DNA of 64,000 nucleotides, from contig NZ_JAAZWE010000002.1 in assembly GCF_013185185.1 (NCBI RefSeq), forward strand, positions 871,595 to 935,594, read 5' to 3'. Below are positions 8,482 through 18,925 of the stretch, piece after piece. A program made the translations under genes and the position numbers. Each line of letters starts with the position of its first letter. The first letter of the stretch is position 1. The notes under the pieces are model-generated. The model had not been told where the DNA came from. It did no database searches and saw nothing but the letters and a program-made list of their open reading frames with translations. This stretch comes from Saccharibacillus endophyticus. Lineage in GTDB: Bacteria; Bacillota; Bacilli; Paenibacillales; Paenibacillaceae.

Positions 8482-8981
8482 GCGGACACAATCAAGAAAC
8501 ACGCCAACCGGGACCTTTTCATATCGTGCAGCAACTTCAAGTCTTCGGACAAGACATCACGGGCGAGCAGCTTCGCTACCATCGCAAACGCGTGTTGGTG
8601 AGCAAGTCGTTCGCTTTCGATGCCGCCCATCACTTGCATGACTACGAGGGCAAATGCAAAAACCTGCACGGGCACACTTATGAGGTCGTGTTCGGCATCT
8701 CGGGCGTCCCTTCGTCCAACGGGATCGCCGTGGACTTCGGCGAGATCAAAAGCATTTGGAAAGAACGCATCGAAACCTATCTGGATCACCGTTACCTGAA
8801 CGAGACGCTTCCGCTGATGAACACGACGGCGGAAAACATGGTGGTCTGGATTTACGAACAGATGGAACAAGCGCTGACGTCGGATGCTTATGCGGCACTC
8901 GGCGCGCGCACGGAATTCGTCCGGTTGTTCGAAACGCCGACGTCGTACGCGGAAGCCAGACGGGAGTGGATGGAAGAATGA
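8478..8981 (+). CDS. queD: 6-carboxytetrahydropterin synthase QueD
   Basis: QueD converts 7,8-dihydroneopterin triphosphate to 6-carboxy-5,6,7,8-tetrahydropterin, the second step of preQ0 synthesis. The 167-residue protein carries the PTPS/QueD zinc and catalytic signature [20 protein letters not shown], including C60 and HGH at 64-66, and a late YLDHRYLNE. An N-terminal stretch of about 35 residues before the conserved core makes it longer than many QueD proteins. The ATG overlaps the queC stop and its own stop overlaps the queE ATG. Confidence 0.96.
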   Translation: MSGHNQETRQPGPFHIVQQLQVFGQDITGEQLRYHRKRVLVSKSFAFDAAHHLHDYEGKCKNLHGHTYEVVFGISGVPSSNGIAVDFGEIKSIWKERIETYLDHRYLNETLPLMNTTAENMVVWIYEQMEQALTSDAYAALGARTEFVRLFETPTSYAEARREWMEE

Positions 8982-9730
8982 GCGAGTCCTCCAACCATCC
9001 GTCCGCCCGCCCGATCCCCGTGCTCGAAGTGTTCGGTCCGACGATCCAAGGCGAAGGCATGGCGATCGGACGCAAAACGATGTTCGTCCGCACAGCAGGC
9101 TGCGATTACCGCTGCTCGTGGTGCGACTCCAAGTTCACCTGGGACGGCAGCGCCAAAGACGAGATCCGCATGCTGTCCGCCGACGAGATCGTCACGGAGC
9201 TTTTCTCGATCGGCGGAGACACGTTCGATCACGTCACCATTTCCGGCGGCAATCCCCTTCTGCTTCCGCAGATCGCGCTGCTTACGCAGCGGCTGCACGA
9301 GAAAAACATCCGCATCGCCGTCGAAACGCAAGGATCCCGCTGGCAGGATTGGCTGGTGCGCATCGACGAGGTGACGCTGTCGCCCAAGCCCCCGAGCTCC
9401 GGCATGGAAACGGATTTCGAAGCGCTGGACGATATCGTTTCCCGTCTGCGCGAGGCTTCCGGCCGACGCGACCTGTGCATCAAGATCGTCATCTTCGACG
9501 AAGACGATCTGACGTACGCGCGCGGCGTGCATAAGCGATACCCGGATATCCCGTTCATTTTGCAAACCGGAAATCCTCAGGTATCGCATGAATCCGACGA
9601 CCACGTCGCTTCCCTGCTGAACCGTTACGAATGGTTGATCGGACGATTGTCCGAGTTTGCCGACCTCAAAGACGCCCGCGCGCTTCCGCAGCTTCATACG
9701 CTCGTATGGGGCAATAAGCGCGGCGTATAG
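8978..9730 (+). CDS. queE: 7-carboxy-7-deazaguanine synthase QueE
   Basis: QueE is the radical-SAM enzyme that contracts 6-carboxytetrahydropterin to 7-carboxy-7-deazaguanine. The 250-residue protein has EVFGPTIQGEG near residue 17 and the [4Fe-4S] motif CX3CX2C at C42, C46, C49 (AGCDYRCSWCD), then the SAM-binding TISGGNPLL. Bacillus-type QueE proteins have this length. The ATG overlaps the queD stop by four bases. A long overlapping frame starting at 8756 inside queD is not the real start. Confidence 0.96.
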   Translation: MSESSNHPSARPIPVLEVFGPTIQGEGMAIGRKTMFVRTAGCDYRCSWCDSKFTWDGSAKDEIRMLSADEIVTELFSIGGDTFDHVTISGGNPLLLPQIALLTQRLHEKNIRIAVETQGSRWQDWLVRIDEVTLSPKPPSSGMETDFEALDDIVSRLREASGRRDLCIKIVIFDEDDLTYARGVHKRYPDIPFILQTGNPQVSHESDDHVASLLNRYEWLIGRLSEFADLKDARALPQLHTLVWGNKRGV

Positions 9731-9772
9731 ATTCGTTCGACCTTACTTTTTTCATATAAAGGAGACTGACAC

Positions 9773-10270
9773 ATGAGCCACTCCCGCCAAGACGGACTTG
9801 AAGATTTGACGCTGCTGGGCAATCAGGGCACGAAATACGCGTTCGAATACGACCCGGGCATTCTGGAATCGTTCGACAACAAGCATGCGTACCGCGATTA
9901 CTTCGTGAAATTCAACTGCCCGGAGTTCACCAGCCTGTGCCCGATTACCGGTCAACCGGACTTTGCCACGATCTACATCAGCTACATCCCGGACGTGAAA
10001 ATGGTGGAAAGCAAATCGCTTAAATTGTACCTGTTCAGCTTCCGCAATCACGGCGATTTCCACGAGGATTGCATGAACATCATCATGAACGACTTGATCG
10101 AGCTGATGGACCCGCGCTATATCGAGGTATGGGGCAAGTTCACGCCGCGCGGCGGCATTTCGATCGACCCGTATACGAATTACGGCAAGCCGGGCACGAA
10201 ATACGAAGAGATGGCGTTCAACCGACTGACGAACCACGATCTTTACCCGGAAAAGGTAGACAACCGCTAA
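9773..10270 (+). CDS. queF: preQ0 reductase QueF
   Basis: QueF reduces preQ0 to preQ1 with NADPH, the last step before insertion into tRNA. The 165-residue protein is of the short unimodular type. It has the catalytic Cys56 in CPITGQPDF with the partner Asp63, and the QueF motif [20 protein letters not shown]. It has its own AAAGGAG ribosome site and lies 42 bases after queE. Its presence shows the cluster serves queuosine synthesis rather than phage-type deazaguanine DNA modification. Confidence 0.97.
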   Translation: MSHSRQDGLEDLTLLGNQGTKYAFEYDPGILESFDNKHAYRDYFVKFNCPEFTSLCPITGQPDFATIYISYIPDVKMVESKSLKLYLFSFRNHGDFHEDCMNIIMNDLIELMDPRYIEVWGKFTPRGGISIDPYTNYGKPGTKYEEMAFNRLTNHDLYPEKVDNR

Positions 10271-10319
10271 AGCGGAAATCCGGGCGTTCTCGCCCTGCTA
10301 CTCGACCAAAACAGACGAC

Positions 10320-10364
10320 TGCCTTGCCGCATCCGAATTAATTCTGGTGCGCAAGGCATTTTTT
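10320..10364 (+). terminator. Terminator after queF
   Basis: TGCCTTGC / GCAAGGCA stem with further internal pairing (GCA..TGC) and a run of six T ends the que operon. Confidence 0.85.
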
Positions 10365-10470
10365 GTGTAAAATAAGATTTGGCAAAACTTTATCTAAGCT
10401 GCTTTGGAAGAAGCTGACTTTGGGTAAAAGAGTAACGGATGCAACCCTATTTCGAGGAGGATGAATAAAC

Positions 10471-10866
10471 ATGGCTTTGACATTTACGGATATGGTAACC
10501 CAAGCGAGAAACAACGTACCCGCTGTTTCTTCCCAGGAAGCGCGCGAGAAAATCAACGCGAATCCGGATACGTTCATCATCGACGTACAGGACGCGACAG
10601 ACGCCGGCGCCTGCGGACTGATCCCGAGCAGCGCGAACATTTCGCTCGGCATGCTGCCGATCCGCGCCGATCTCGGCGTGCCTGCGGAACTGCGCGACGA
10701 GCGGTTAAGCGATCGGAACCGTCCGATCCTGGTGACCTGCGGCGCAGGCGGACAAGCGGCTCTGGGAGCTTACGCGCTGAAGCTGATGGGCTTTACGGAC
10801 GTGGCGTTTATCGACGGCGGGACTGCGGCTTGGAAGCAGGCTGGGTTTGAGGTGGAGGAAGCGTAA
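10471..10866 (+). CDS. Rhodanese-like domain protein
   Basis: This single-domain 131-residue rhodanese reads MALTFTDMVTQARNNVPAVS, then IIDVQD, and the active-site loop TCGAGGQAA with Cys90, then GFTDVAFIDGGTAAWKQAGF. Rhodaneses carry persulfide sulfur on this Cys. The six-residue loop CGAGGQ is of the sulfurtransferase size. The ATG is preceded by CGAGGAGGATG. No partner gene is nearby; it appears to be monocistronic and is followed by a palindromic repeat and a terminator. Confidence 0.9.
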   Translation: MALTFTDMVTQARNNVPAVSSQEAREKINANPDTFIIDVQDATDAGACGLIPSSANISLGMLPIRADLGVPAELRDERLSDRNRPILVTCGAGGQAALGAYALKLMGFTDVAFIDGGTAAWKQAGFEVEEA

Positions 10867-10870
10867 GAAG

Positions 10871-10997
10871 GTGTGCTACGGGGGAAATTCGTTTCGGTCG
10901 CGTGTTGCATTTGGGAAGCAGAATTGGATTTTGCAAGGAAGCTTCCCAAATACAAAGGCGAACGCTAACGCTCCTACACTGAATTTCCCCCTCCGCA
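10871..10997 (+). repeat. Dispersed palindromic repeat, copy A
   Basis: The ends read TGCTACGGGGGAAATTC and CTGAATTTCCCCCTCCGC. Inside, TTTGGGAAGC pairs with GCTTCCCAAA, followed by ACAAAGGCGAACGCTAACGC. The same architecture and the GCGTGTTG and CAAAGGCGAACGCT segments recur in the copy at 61514-61646. Not protein-coding. Confidence 0.8.
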
Positions 10998-11039
10998 CCG
11001 GTACGCTTCCGGTTAGAGGTAAGGAAGAAGAACATGAAG

Positions 11040-11078
11040 AAGCCTGCTTTCGGTAGATTCCGAAAGCAGGCTTTTTTT
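11040..11078 (+). terminator. Terminator after the rhodanese gene
   Basis: Perfect stem AAGCCTGCTTTCGG / CCGAAAGCAGGCTT followed by seven T on the plus strand. It may also serve the convergent bglA on the minus strand, with a poorer U-run. Confidence 0.9.
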
Positions 11079-11142
11079 ATTTATATCAAACAGCAGGACT
11101 ATTGGCAGCGATCGAGATGCGCAGAGGAATGAGTGAACGTTT

Positions 11143-12609
<1,467 letters not shown>

Positions 12610-12653
12610 TTAGCGCTCCTTTTCGTTTTCAAATTCAGAAATGATTGAGAGTT

Positions 12654-12689
12654 AAGGTGAAGCTGCTGCATCTGCAGCAGCTTCACCTT
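12654..12689 (-). promoter_or_regulatory. Perfect hairpin between bglP and bglA
   Basis: AAGGTGAAGCTGCTGCA pairs with TGCAGCAGCTTCACCTT across a two-base loop: a 17-bp perfect stem. On the transcribed minus strand no U-run follows, so an mRNA processing or stability element between the two cistrons is more likely than a terminator. Confidence 0.65.
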
Positions 12690-12703
12690 TTGCGTGCTTC
12701 GCT

Positions 12704-14629
12704 TTACACTTCAACCTTCAGTACAGGCTTCGTCACGGCTACATCGCCGATTTCCAGCGCTTCCACGACCGCGTAATCCGGCGTGTTCGTCACGACCATC
12801 GCGGTTGTCGTATCGTACTCTGCCGCGATCTTCTCCAGATCGAAGTTCAAGATTGGATCACCAGCCATGACCTTCGTACCCGATTCCACCAGCGCTTCGA
12901 AGTATTGACCGCGGAGCTTGACGGTGTTGATGCCCACGTGGATCAGCAGCTCCGCGCCGGAGTCGCTGTGGATCACGATGGCGTGCTTGGTTTTGAAAAT
13001 ATTCATTACGGTGCCGTTGACCGGCGAAGTCAGAAGGCCTTCCGACGGAACGAAGGCGATCCCTTTGCCCATCAGTTCGTCGCCGAAGGTCGGATCGGCC
13101 ACTTCGGTCAGCGGAATCGAACGGCCGTTCATCGGCGACAGAATGATTTCGTTGGTTGCCGGGATTTTGGCAGGCTCTTCAACGACGGTGATATCGGATG
13201 CTGCCGGCGAAGAAGTCGCGGCTTGCGCAGGCTCTGCTTTTTTAGCGCCGAAGTTGGTCGCGTCCGGAACCGGAATGTCTTCTTTGATGCCCAGGATCAA
13301 TGACACTGCCGTTGCTACGACAAAGGCGATTGCCATACTGATAATCGCATAAATGAATGTCGGTCCAATCATGGCTGGCAGGCCCGGAAGACCGCCGTTA
13401 CCCGCCAAGACATACGCGTTGACGCCGAAGCCCATCGCGAATGCCCCGCCTGCGGCACTGCCGATCATGCCGGCGATGAACGGCTTTTTGTACGTCATGT
13501 TGACGCCGTACATCGCAGGCTCGGTCACGCCCATCAGAGCTGTGAAGCTGGTCGAGAGCGCTACGGATTTGAGCTTTTTATCTTTGGCACGGAAAAATAC
13601 GCCGAAGGTCGCGCCCGCTTGACCCATATTCGAGATATACGTCAGCGGCAGGAATTTATCGAAGCCTACCGTTGCCAGATTGCTCAGGATGACCGGAACG
13701 ATCGCGTAGTGCATGCCCGTCATGACGATCAGGGCCATGGCACCTCCCAGGATGACGCCGCCGACAACCCCGCCGCTCGCAAGCAGCCAGTTGATGCCGC
13801 CGGACAGGCCGTTACCGATCACGGTACCCAGAGGTCCGATCGCGATCAGCGTGATCGGCACCACGACGACCAACGTAATCAGCGGAACGAACAGCAGCTT
13901 GACCGAAGACGGCATGATTTTATCGACCCATTTTTCCACGTAAGCCATCAGCCATATCGCCAACAGAATCGGAATGACCGTCGACGAATACGTAACCGCC
14001 GTGACCGGCAGGCCGAGGAACGATACGGGATTGCCGGACGATAACAACGCGCCCATATCCGGGTACAGCAGCGCGGCGACGACGGCGATCCCGACGTACG
14101 GATTGGCGCCGAATTTGCGCGATGCGCTGACGGCGATCAGGATCGGCAGGAAGTAGAATACGCCGTCGCCGATCGCCGAAATGATGCGGTAAACGTCGGT
14201 ATCGACGGACATCCAGTTCCATGCGACGAACAGCGCCACGAAACCTTTGAGCAGGCCCGCGCCGGCAATCGCCGGAAGGATCGGCGCGAATACGCCCGCG
14301 ATAAAGTCGAACAAACGCGAGATCGGATTTTTCGTTTTCTTTTGACCGGAAGTTTGGGGAGCAGGCGCGGCATCGCCTTTCAGCGACGGGTATTCCTGCG
14401 CCATGGCGTTGAATACTTTAGCCACGTCGTTTCCGATGATGACCTGGTATTGATCGCCCGCGATGTTGGTTCCCATCACTTTGTCCAGCTTTTTCAACTC
14501 GGCCGCGTTCGCTTTGTCATTGTCTTTCAGACTGAAACGCAAACGGGTGATGCAGTGATAGACCGAGTTGACGTTATGTAGTCCGCCGACGGATTCGATA
14601 ATCTTTTTGGCCGTCTCCTGATTGTTCAT
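12704..14629 (-). CDS. bglP: Beta-glucoside-specific PTS transporter EIIBCA
   Basis: This 641-residue PTS permease phosphorylates beta-glucosides during uptake. The start is the ATG at 14629 (MNNQETAKKIIESVGGLHNV) with GGGGGAA upstream; a longer frame to 14788 would run through the RAT/terminator. Domain order is EIIB (phospho-Cys26 in NSVYHCITRLRFSL), EIIC with about ten membrane segments (roughly residues 95-450), then EIIA with the phospho-His about residue 564 in LLIHVGINTVKL. The BCA order is typical of BglP/BglF. It follows licT and is controlled by the LicT-dependent RAT immediately upstream. Confidence 0.96.
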   Translation of the reverse strand: MNNQETAKKIIESVGGLHNVNSVYHCITRLRFSLKDNDKANAAELKKLDKVMGTNIAGDQYQVIIGNDVAKVFNAMAQEYPSLKGDAAPAPQTSGQKKTKNPISRLFDFIAGVFAPILPAIAGAGLLKGFVALFVAWNWMSVDTDVYRIISAIGDGVFYFLPILIAVSASRKFGANPYVGIAVVAALLYPDMGALLSSGNPVSFLGLPVTAVTYSSTVIPILLAIWLMAYVEKWVDKIMPSSVKLLFVPLITLVVVVPITLIAIGPLGTVIGNGLSGGINWLLASGGVVGGVILGGAMALIVMTGMHYAIVPVILSNLATVGFDKFLPLTYISNMGQAGATFGVFFRAKDKKLKSVALSTSFTALMGVTEPAMYGVNMTYKKPFIAGMIGSAAGGAFAMGFGVNAYVLAGNGGLPGLPAMIGPTFIYAIISMAIAFVVATAVSLILGIKEDIPVPDATNFGAKKAEPAQAATSSPAASDITVVEEPAKIPATNEIILSPMNGRSIPLTEVADPTFGDELMGKGIAFVPSEGLLTSPVNGTVMNIFKTKHAIVIHSDSGAELLIHVGINTVKLRGQYFEALVESGTKVMAGDPILNFDLEKIAAEYDTTTAMVVTNTPDYAVVEALEIGDVAVTKPVLKVEV

Positions 14630-14668
14630 GTTCGTTCCCCCATAATGTGAATTGCGATGCGCAGGCAC

Positions 14669-14731
14669 AAAAAATACCCGAACGAATAGACGTCTCCCGC
14701 GCTGCGGTGCATCCGTATTCGTCCGGGTATT
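14669..14731 (-). terminator. LicT-controlled terminator upstream of bglP
   Basis: AATACCCGGACGAATA pairs with TATTCGTTCGGGTATT, followed by T6 on the minus strand. Its 5' arm overlaps the end of the RAT, the classic BglG/LicT antitermination arrangement. Confidence 0.9.
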
Positions 14732-14755
14732 GCCTGATTGAACAGTAACAAGCCC
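14725..14755 (-). promoter_or_regulatory. RAT antiterminator site upstream of bglP
   Basis: On the minus strand GGGCTTGTTACTGTTCAATC then AGGCAATACCC matches the ribonucleic antiterminator consensus (TTGTTACTG..CAGGCAA). LicT binding here would block the overlapping terminator. Confidence 0.88.
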
Positions 14756-14796
14756 TTTTAGTGTGCGAATCGGCTTTGGGATCCGCACACTTTGCG

Positions 14797-15636
14797 TTAT
14801 GAAGTTCGGTTTTTCATGAGACGCTCCAGATGCAGAGACAGATAGAGCTGCTCGGAGTGGGTCATGTCGTACTGGTAATTTTTGCGGATAAAACGTTCGA
14901 TCTTCCCGATGCAGGCGAAGGCTTCCGGGTAGTTCTTTTTTACGATCTCGTATAGATATTCCTCGACGTCCTCATGGCTGGAATGCGTCACGACGCGCTG
15001 GCAGAAGTATTTGAGATGCGTGATAAAACGGAAGTAATTCACGCTGTCCTCGTCAAGTTCCACGCCGTAGTGGTACTTGACGATGTTCATGATCTCCTGC
15101 AAAAGCTGCATCAGATGCGTCACGTCGTTCATCGAGTCGTTGACTTCCGCATTGACGAAATGCAGCGCGATGTTGCAAATCTCTTCTTTGGGAAAATCGA
15201 CGCCGAGACGTTCCTTCAGCACGTTCAGCGATTCTTTGGCCACGTCATATTCCGCTTTGTAAAAATGCTGGATCTCCCACGACAGCGGGTTGCGAACGAT
15301 CATGCCGTCCTTCATCCGCTGAATCGCGAAATGGATATGATCCGACAGCGAAACGTAGATGCCGTCGCTGATCGTTTTGCCGAGCTGCATGCGCGCGAGC
15401 GTCACGATATCGTCGGTCGCTTGCAGAATATCGATCGGAACTTCCATGATCGTGGCTTTGAACTTCTCGTACAGCACCTCGTCCTGCAAACGGAAGACTT
15501 TCTCGATCCGCTCTTCATCGACGGGATCGCCGACTTTCGAATTGAACCCGATTCCCCGGCCGAGGATCAGCAGTTCTTGATTCTTTTCATCTTCGGTGCT
15601 GACGATATTGTTATTGAAAATCTGCTTAATTATCAC
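14797..15636 (-). CDS. licT: BglG/LicT-family transcription antiterminator
   Basis: This RNA-binding antiterminator is controlled by PTS phosphorylation. The N-terminal CAT domain reads IIKQIFNNNIVSTEDEKNQE and LGRGIGFNSKVGD (residues 1-60). Two PRD domains follow with regulatory His residues in LSDHIHFAIQRM and ALHFVNAEVND, then THLKYFCQRV and LYLSLHLERL. The start chosen is GTG at 15636, five bases after AGGTGG; a GTG at 15645 overlaps that ribosome site. It is the first gene of the operon and has its own RAT, so it is autoregulated. Confidence 0.93.
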   Translation of the reverse strand: MIIKQIFNNNIVSTEDEKNQELLILGRGIGFNSKVGDPVDEERIEKVFRLQDEVLYEKFKATIMEVPIDILQATDDIVTLARMQLGKTISDGIYVSLSDHIHFAIQRMKDGMIVRNPLSWEIQHFYKAEYDVAKESLNVLKERLGVDFPKEEICNIALHFVNAEVNDSMNDVTHLMQLLQEIMNIVKYHYGVELDEDSVNYFRFITHLKYFCQRVVTHSSHEDVEEYLYEIVKKNYPEAFACIGKIERFIRKNYQYDMTHSEQLYLSLHLERLMKNRTS

Positions 15637-15739
15637 ATGGACCACCTGTTTTTGAGGATTAAGTGCCTATCCCGAAATAAAAAGCCGGGCGATCGTCCCG
15701 CCGTCTTCGACGGAAGCAGCTTAGTTCGGGATAAGCACC

Positions 15740-15836
15740 AAAAAGGGCAATACCTACAATGAAAAAAGCGTACGTCCGGATAAAGGAGCCTGGACTCCCG
15801 TCTGTACGTCTCGTCAATTCATCGTGGGTATTGCCC
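15740..15836 (-). terminator. LicT-controlled terminator upstream of licT
   Basis: GGGCAATACC pairs with GGTATTGCCC, followed by five T on the minus strand; CACGATGAA/TTCATTGT extends the stem. A further hairpin with a T-run (around 15680-15700) and a TATCCCGAA/TTCGGGATA repeat lie between it and licT. Confidence 0.85.
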
Positions 15837-15857
15837 GCATTACCGGTAACAAGCCTC
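15826..15857 (-). promoter_or_regulatory. RAT antiterminator site upstream of licT
   Basis: On the minus strand GAGGCTTGTTACCGGTAATG then CGGGCAATACCC matches the RAT consensus and overlaps the terminator 5' arm. This predicts positive autoregulation by LicT. Confidence 0.85.
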
Positions 15858-15863
15858 GCGGCT

Positions 15864-15892
15864 ATCATAGCACTAGCCGAAAACGGCGTCAA
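15864..15892 (-). promoter_or_regulatory. Sigma-A promoter of the licT-bglP-bglA operon
   Basis: TTGACG (15887-15892), exactly 17 bases, then TATGAT (15864-15869) on the minus strand. The RAT begins about 7 bases downstream of the -10, so it is at the very 5' end of the transcript. Confidence 0.85.
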
Positions 15893-16097
15893 CCGCATTC
15901 ACCGATTTACTTGCTTGTTCGAATCGTTCAAAGAAGTCTTGCCGGATACCGCAGCTTGGCCTAAAATGATACACATTCCGAACGTAAACCCTACATAACC
16001 GGAAAATTCAGTCAATGCGGCCTTTCGTTCATCAGCGAAAAGCCTTTCGGCTTTTGCTCATTCGAACGACCTGCGTCGATTTGGAGGTACTTCTATT

Positions 16098-17405
16098 ATG
16101 CTTGTCAAAAACGGCGCCAAAGCCGAACGGATCGATCCGGATGCCTCGGATCGCTCTGCCTCGAAGGAATCTTCCGCTCCCGGCGCGTCCGACGGACGTT
16201 CCCGCAATACGGTATACGGCGTGCTGTTCGCGATCAGTCTGGTGCATTTGTTCAACGATTCGATGCAATCCGTCATTCCGGCGATCATGCCGATCTTGCA
16301 GGATTCCATGCAGCTGAGCTACGGGCAGCTCGGCTGGATTTTGTTCGCAATCAACTTCACGGCTTCGATCATGCAGCCGGTGATCGGATTGTTCGCGGAT
16401 AAAAGGCCGACGCCCGCGCTGCTGCCGATGGCGATGGCTTCGACGCTGACGGGCATGCTGCTGCTCGCGTACGCGCCGAATTACGCCGGCGTCATTATCG
16501 CGGTCATCTTCGTAGGGTTAGGTTCCGCGGCCTTCCACCCGGAAGGTTCGCGCGTCTCGCATATGGCCGCCGGTCCGCGCCGCGGCCTGGCGCAGTCGAT
16601 CTTCCAGGTCGGCGGCAACGCGGGCCAATCGCTGGCTCCGCTGCTGACCCGCATGATCTTTATCCCGCTCGGTCAATTCGGCGCGATCTGGTTCACGGGG
16701 CTTGCGGCGCTCGGGATCGTCGTGCAGATCTTTATCGCCCGCTGGTACGGACGCACGCTGAAAGTGGCGGCACAGACGAAAAAGACGGTCGTCAAAAAAG
16801 CGATGGACCCGGCGATTCGCAAGAAAGTGGCTTCCGCGATGACGGTTCTGCTTCTTTTCGTATTCGTCCGCTCGTGGTACGTGACCTCCGTCGGCAGTTA
16901 TTACGCGTTTTATCTGCGCGACGTATTTGCGGTCAGCATCGCCGACGCGCAAATTTACGTATTTCTGTTCTTGGCCGCGGGAGCGGTCGGAACCTTTTTC
17001 GGCGGACCGTTGGCCGACCGGATCGGCAAGCGCAACGTGCTGTTCGGATCCATGATCGTCGCCGCCCCGCTGACGTTGGCGCTTCCGTACGCCGATCTGA
17101 CGTGGACAGGCATTCTGCTGGCGCTGATCGGATTCGCGCTCCTGTCGAGCTTTTCCGTATCGGTCGTCTATGCCCAAATGCTGATCCCGGGCCGCGTCGG
17201 CGCGGTGTCCGGTCTGGTCACGGGCCTTGCCTTCGGCATGGGCGGTCTCGGCGGATTGGTGCTCGGCAATTGGATGGACGTCGCGGGCGTTGCTACGGTC
17301 ATGCAGTTTTGCAGCTATCTGCCGCTGCTCGGCGTGCTGACGTTCCTGCTGCCGAGTGATGCGAAATTGAACGGATGGGCGAAGGAAAACGGGGCGGAAG
17401 TTTAA
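16098..17405 (+). CDS. Fosmidomycin-resistance (Fsr)-like MFS exporter
   Basis: This 435-residue, twelve-segment MFS protein has a charged 35-residue cytosolic N-terminus. The Fsr-family motif HLFNDSMQSVIPAIMPIL is followed by GLGSAAFHPEGSRVSHMA and QSIFQVGGNAGQSLAP, both diagnostic of fosmidomycin-resistance transporters. The ATG is preceded by TTGGAGGTACTTC. It is divergent from licT and followed by a bidirectional terminator. The family exports fosmidomycin and perhaps other small acids; the natural substrate is unknown. Confidence 0.9.
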   Translation: MLVKNGAKAERIDPDASDRSASKESSAPGASDGRSRNTVYGVLFAISLVHLFNDSMQSVIPAIMPILQDSMQLSYGQLGWILFAINFTASIMQPVIGLFADKRPTPALLPMAMASTLTGMLLLAYAPNYAGVIIAVIFVGLGSAAFHPEGSRVSHMAAGPRRGLAQSIFQVGGNAGQSLAPLLTRMIFIPLGQFGAIWFTGLAALGIVVQIFIARWYGRTLKVAAQTKKTVVKKAMDPAIRKKVASAMTVLLLFVFVRSWYVTSVGSYYAFYLRDVFAVSIADAQIYVFLFLAAGAVGTFFGGPLADRIGKRNVLFGSMIVAAPLTLALPYADLTWTGILLALIGFALLSSFSVSVVYAQMLIPGRVGAVSGLVTGLAFGMGGLGGLVLGNWMDVAGVATVMQFCSYLPLLGVLTFLLPSDAKLNGWAKENGAEV

Positions 17406-17435
17406 GTTCTTGACCGTGATGCGCCGACATCGCGC

Positions 17436-17467
17436 AAAAAAGGAAAACCGCAAAGGTTTTCCTTTTT
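17436..17467. terminator. Bidirectional terminator
   Basis: AAAAAAGGAAAACC / GGTTTTCCTTTTT serves the Fsr-like gene on plus and the first DUF4179-like gene on minus. Confidence 0.85.
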
Positions 17468-17521
17468 CTTTTGCCTTTTATCGCATGCCCCAACATGCTT
17501 CAACCTTTGATTTGCCGATAA

Positions 17522-18925
17522 TTAGTCGGAAATCGGAATATCCAAATCCCGCGAAGAATCTTGAATGCGGTACGTTCCCGCGTTGATCGAAAACTCGCTG
17601 CCTTCCGGAACGTTCGGAAATACGTCGATTTGGTATCCGAAGTCGCCGGTGTACTTGTTGCTGGCTTGTTTGGGGTCGGACGGATACGTCTTGCCGTCGA
17701 CTTTGAGTTTTGTTCCGCTCATCATTTGGAACTTGTTTTTGGTCAACGTCTGAACATGTACGTCATTGCCTTCTCGGGTCACTTTATAATCCATGATGCT
17801 TTGATCCGGCATCGTTTGTTGGAGACGCTGCGCTTGATCGGTCGGAGGAGCAATAGGCGTCCAAATATCGGCATATTCGTTGACCACTGCCGCATTCCGC
17901 AATTGAAGCGTCAAAGATCGATCTCTCACATCGTCCACCGCGTAATCCACGAAATTGAAGTAAAGAGCTTCCTGAGCGTTCGGGCCGGTATCTGCGAGCA
18001 TATTCGCATTCATCGGCCTAGGATCCCATCTGCCTTTGACTTCTTTTTCGTCCACTCGCAGACTCACCTCTTCATAGTACAGAAATTCGGAACCGTCCGC
18101 GGCGTTTTTTTGTGCGCGAATCAACGGAATCCGCAGTTCGAAAGGACCGATTTCCGCCGCTTCCAGTCTCATTCCCGTGCGTTCTTCGAGAGCCGCCTGT
18201 TCTTCGATCGGCAGGGTATACCCGAAAGTGACAGCTTCCCCGTTTTCGACCGTGAAATCGATGTTCCAATCTCCAGGAATCGTATCGACGATCCGGATCG
18301 TTGAATAGGTTAAGTTTTTTAGCGTTAACCGATACTTTTTATTCTGGCTGTCCGCGGACAGATTGCTTTCGAAATATTGAGTAAGCGTCTGGTTCGTCAG
18401 ATCTTCGCCGTCCGGTTGGAACAAACTTCGTTCTCCAAGCATCGGCAGACTCTCGCCGCTATCCAAATCGGTCAATGTCATTTGTTCGAATTCGAACGTA
18501 GTGAACCCGCGGTTTTGCAAATCGGCCAGACTCAGGTGCAGCGCGAGTTGATTGTCCTGTTCCGACGGCTTACGCCCTACGACTAAGCTGTTTAACGTCA
18601 CTTCGATACCGTCGACCTCGGCCGAAACCCCGACCTGTTGACCCATTTCGATCGCGATGTCTTCTTGCTGCGTCAACGGATTGAAATAAACGGCCGCTCC
18701 TCCGGCCGTCGCGAGAATTGCGGCGGCAGATGCAGCCATCACCCAACGGCGGGCGCGCGAAATGCCGCGTTTTTCTTTTGGCGGCGTGTTCGACTGTTCG
18801 CTCCAACCTGAACGCCGACGCTTCACTTCCAATTGAATTCGACTCCACATCTCGTCATAATCCGGGCTGCCGTCCGAAAGTTCGCGCATCCGCCGTTGTA
18901 CTTGCTGTTCAGTAATTCGAGACAT
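17522..18925 (-). CDS. DUF4179-like membrane partner of ECF sigma factor (cassette 1)
   Basis: This 467-residue protein is probably the anti-sigma-like partner of the overlapping sigma gene. The start is the ATG at 18925, overlapping the sigma gene by 17 bases; the other three cassettes show the same overlap. The cytosolic N-terminus has the cassette-conserved PDYDEMWSRIQLEVKRRRSG (residues 21-40), then one membrane span (61-81), then a long extracellular region with VDGIEVTLNSLVVG and TLTDLDSGE, ending FSINAGTYRIQDSSRDLDIP. No zinc-type anti-sigma motif (HX3CX2C) is present. The extracellular part resembles DUF4179/DUF5643 proteins. The anti-sigma role is inference from context. Confidence 0.75.
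   Translation of the reverse strand: MSRITEQQVQRRMRELSDGSPDYDEMWSRIQLEVKRRRSGWSEQSNTPPKEKRGISRARRWVMAASAAAILATAGGAAVYFNPLTQQEDIAIEMGQQVGVSAEVDGIEVTLNSLVVGRKPSEQDNQLALHLSLADLQNRGFTTFEFEQMTLTDLDSGESLPMLGERSLFQPDGEDLTNQTLTQYFESNLSADSQNKKYRLTLKNLTYSTIRIVDTIPGDWNIDFTVENGEAVTFGYTLPIEEQAALEERTGMRLEAAEIGPFELRIPLIRAQKNAADGSEFLYYEEVSLRVDEKEVKGRWDPRPMNANMLADTGPNAQEALYFNFVDYAVDDVRDRSLTLQLRNAAVVNEYADIWTPIAPPTDQAQRLQQTMPDQSIMDYKVTREGNDVHVQTLTKNKFQMMSGTKLKVDGKTYPSDPKQASNKYTGDFGYQIDVFPNVPEGSEFSINAGTYRIQDSSRDLDIPISD

Noticed and set aside
7819..10270. Deazaguanine DNA modification (Dpd-like) cluster
   Set aside because: QueF and a preQ1 riboswitch show the genes serve queuosine in tRNA; no DpdA or related genes are present.
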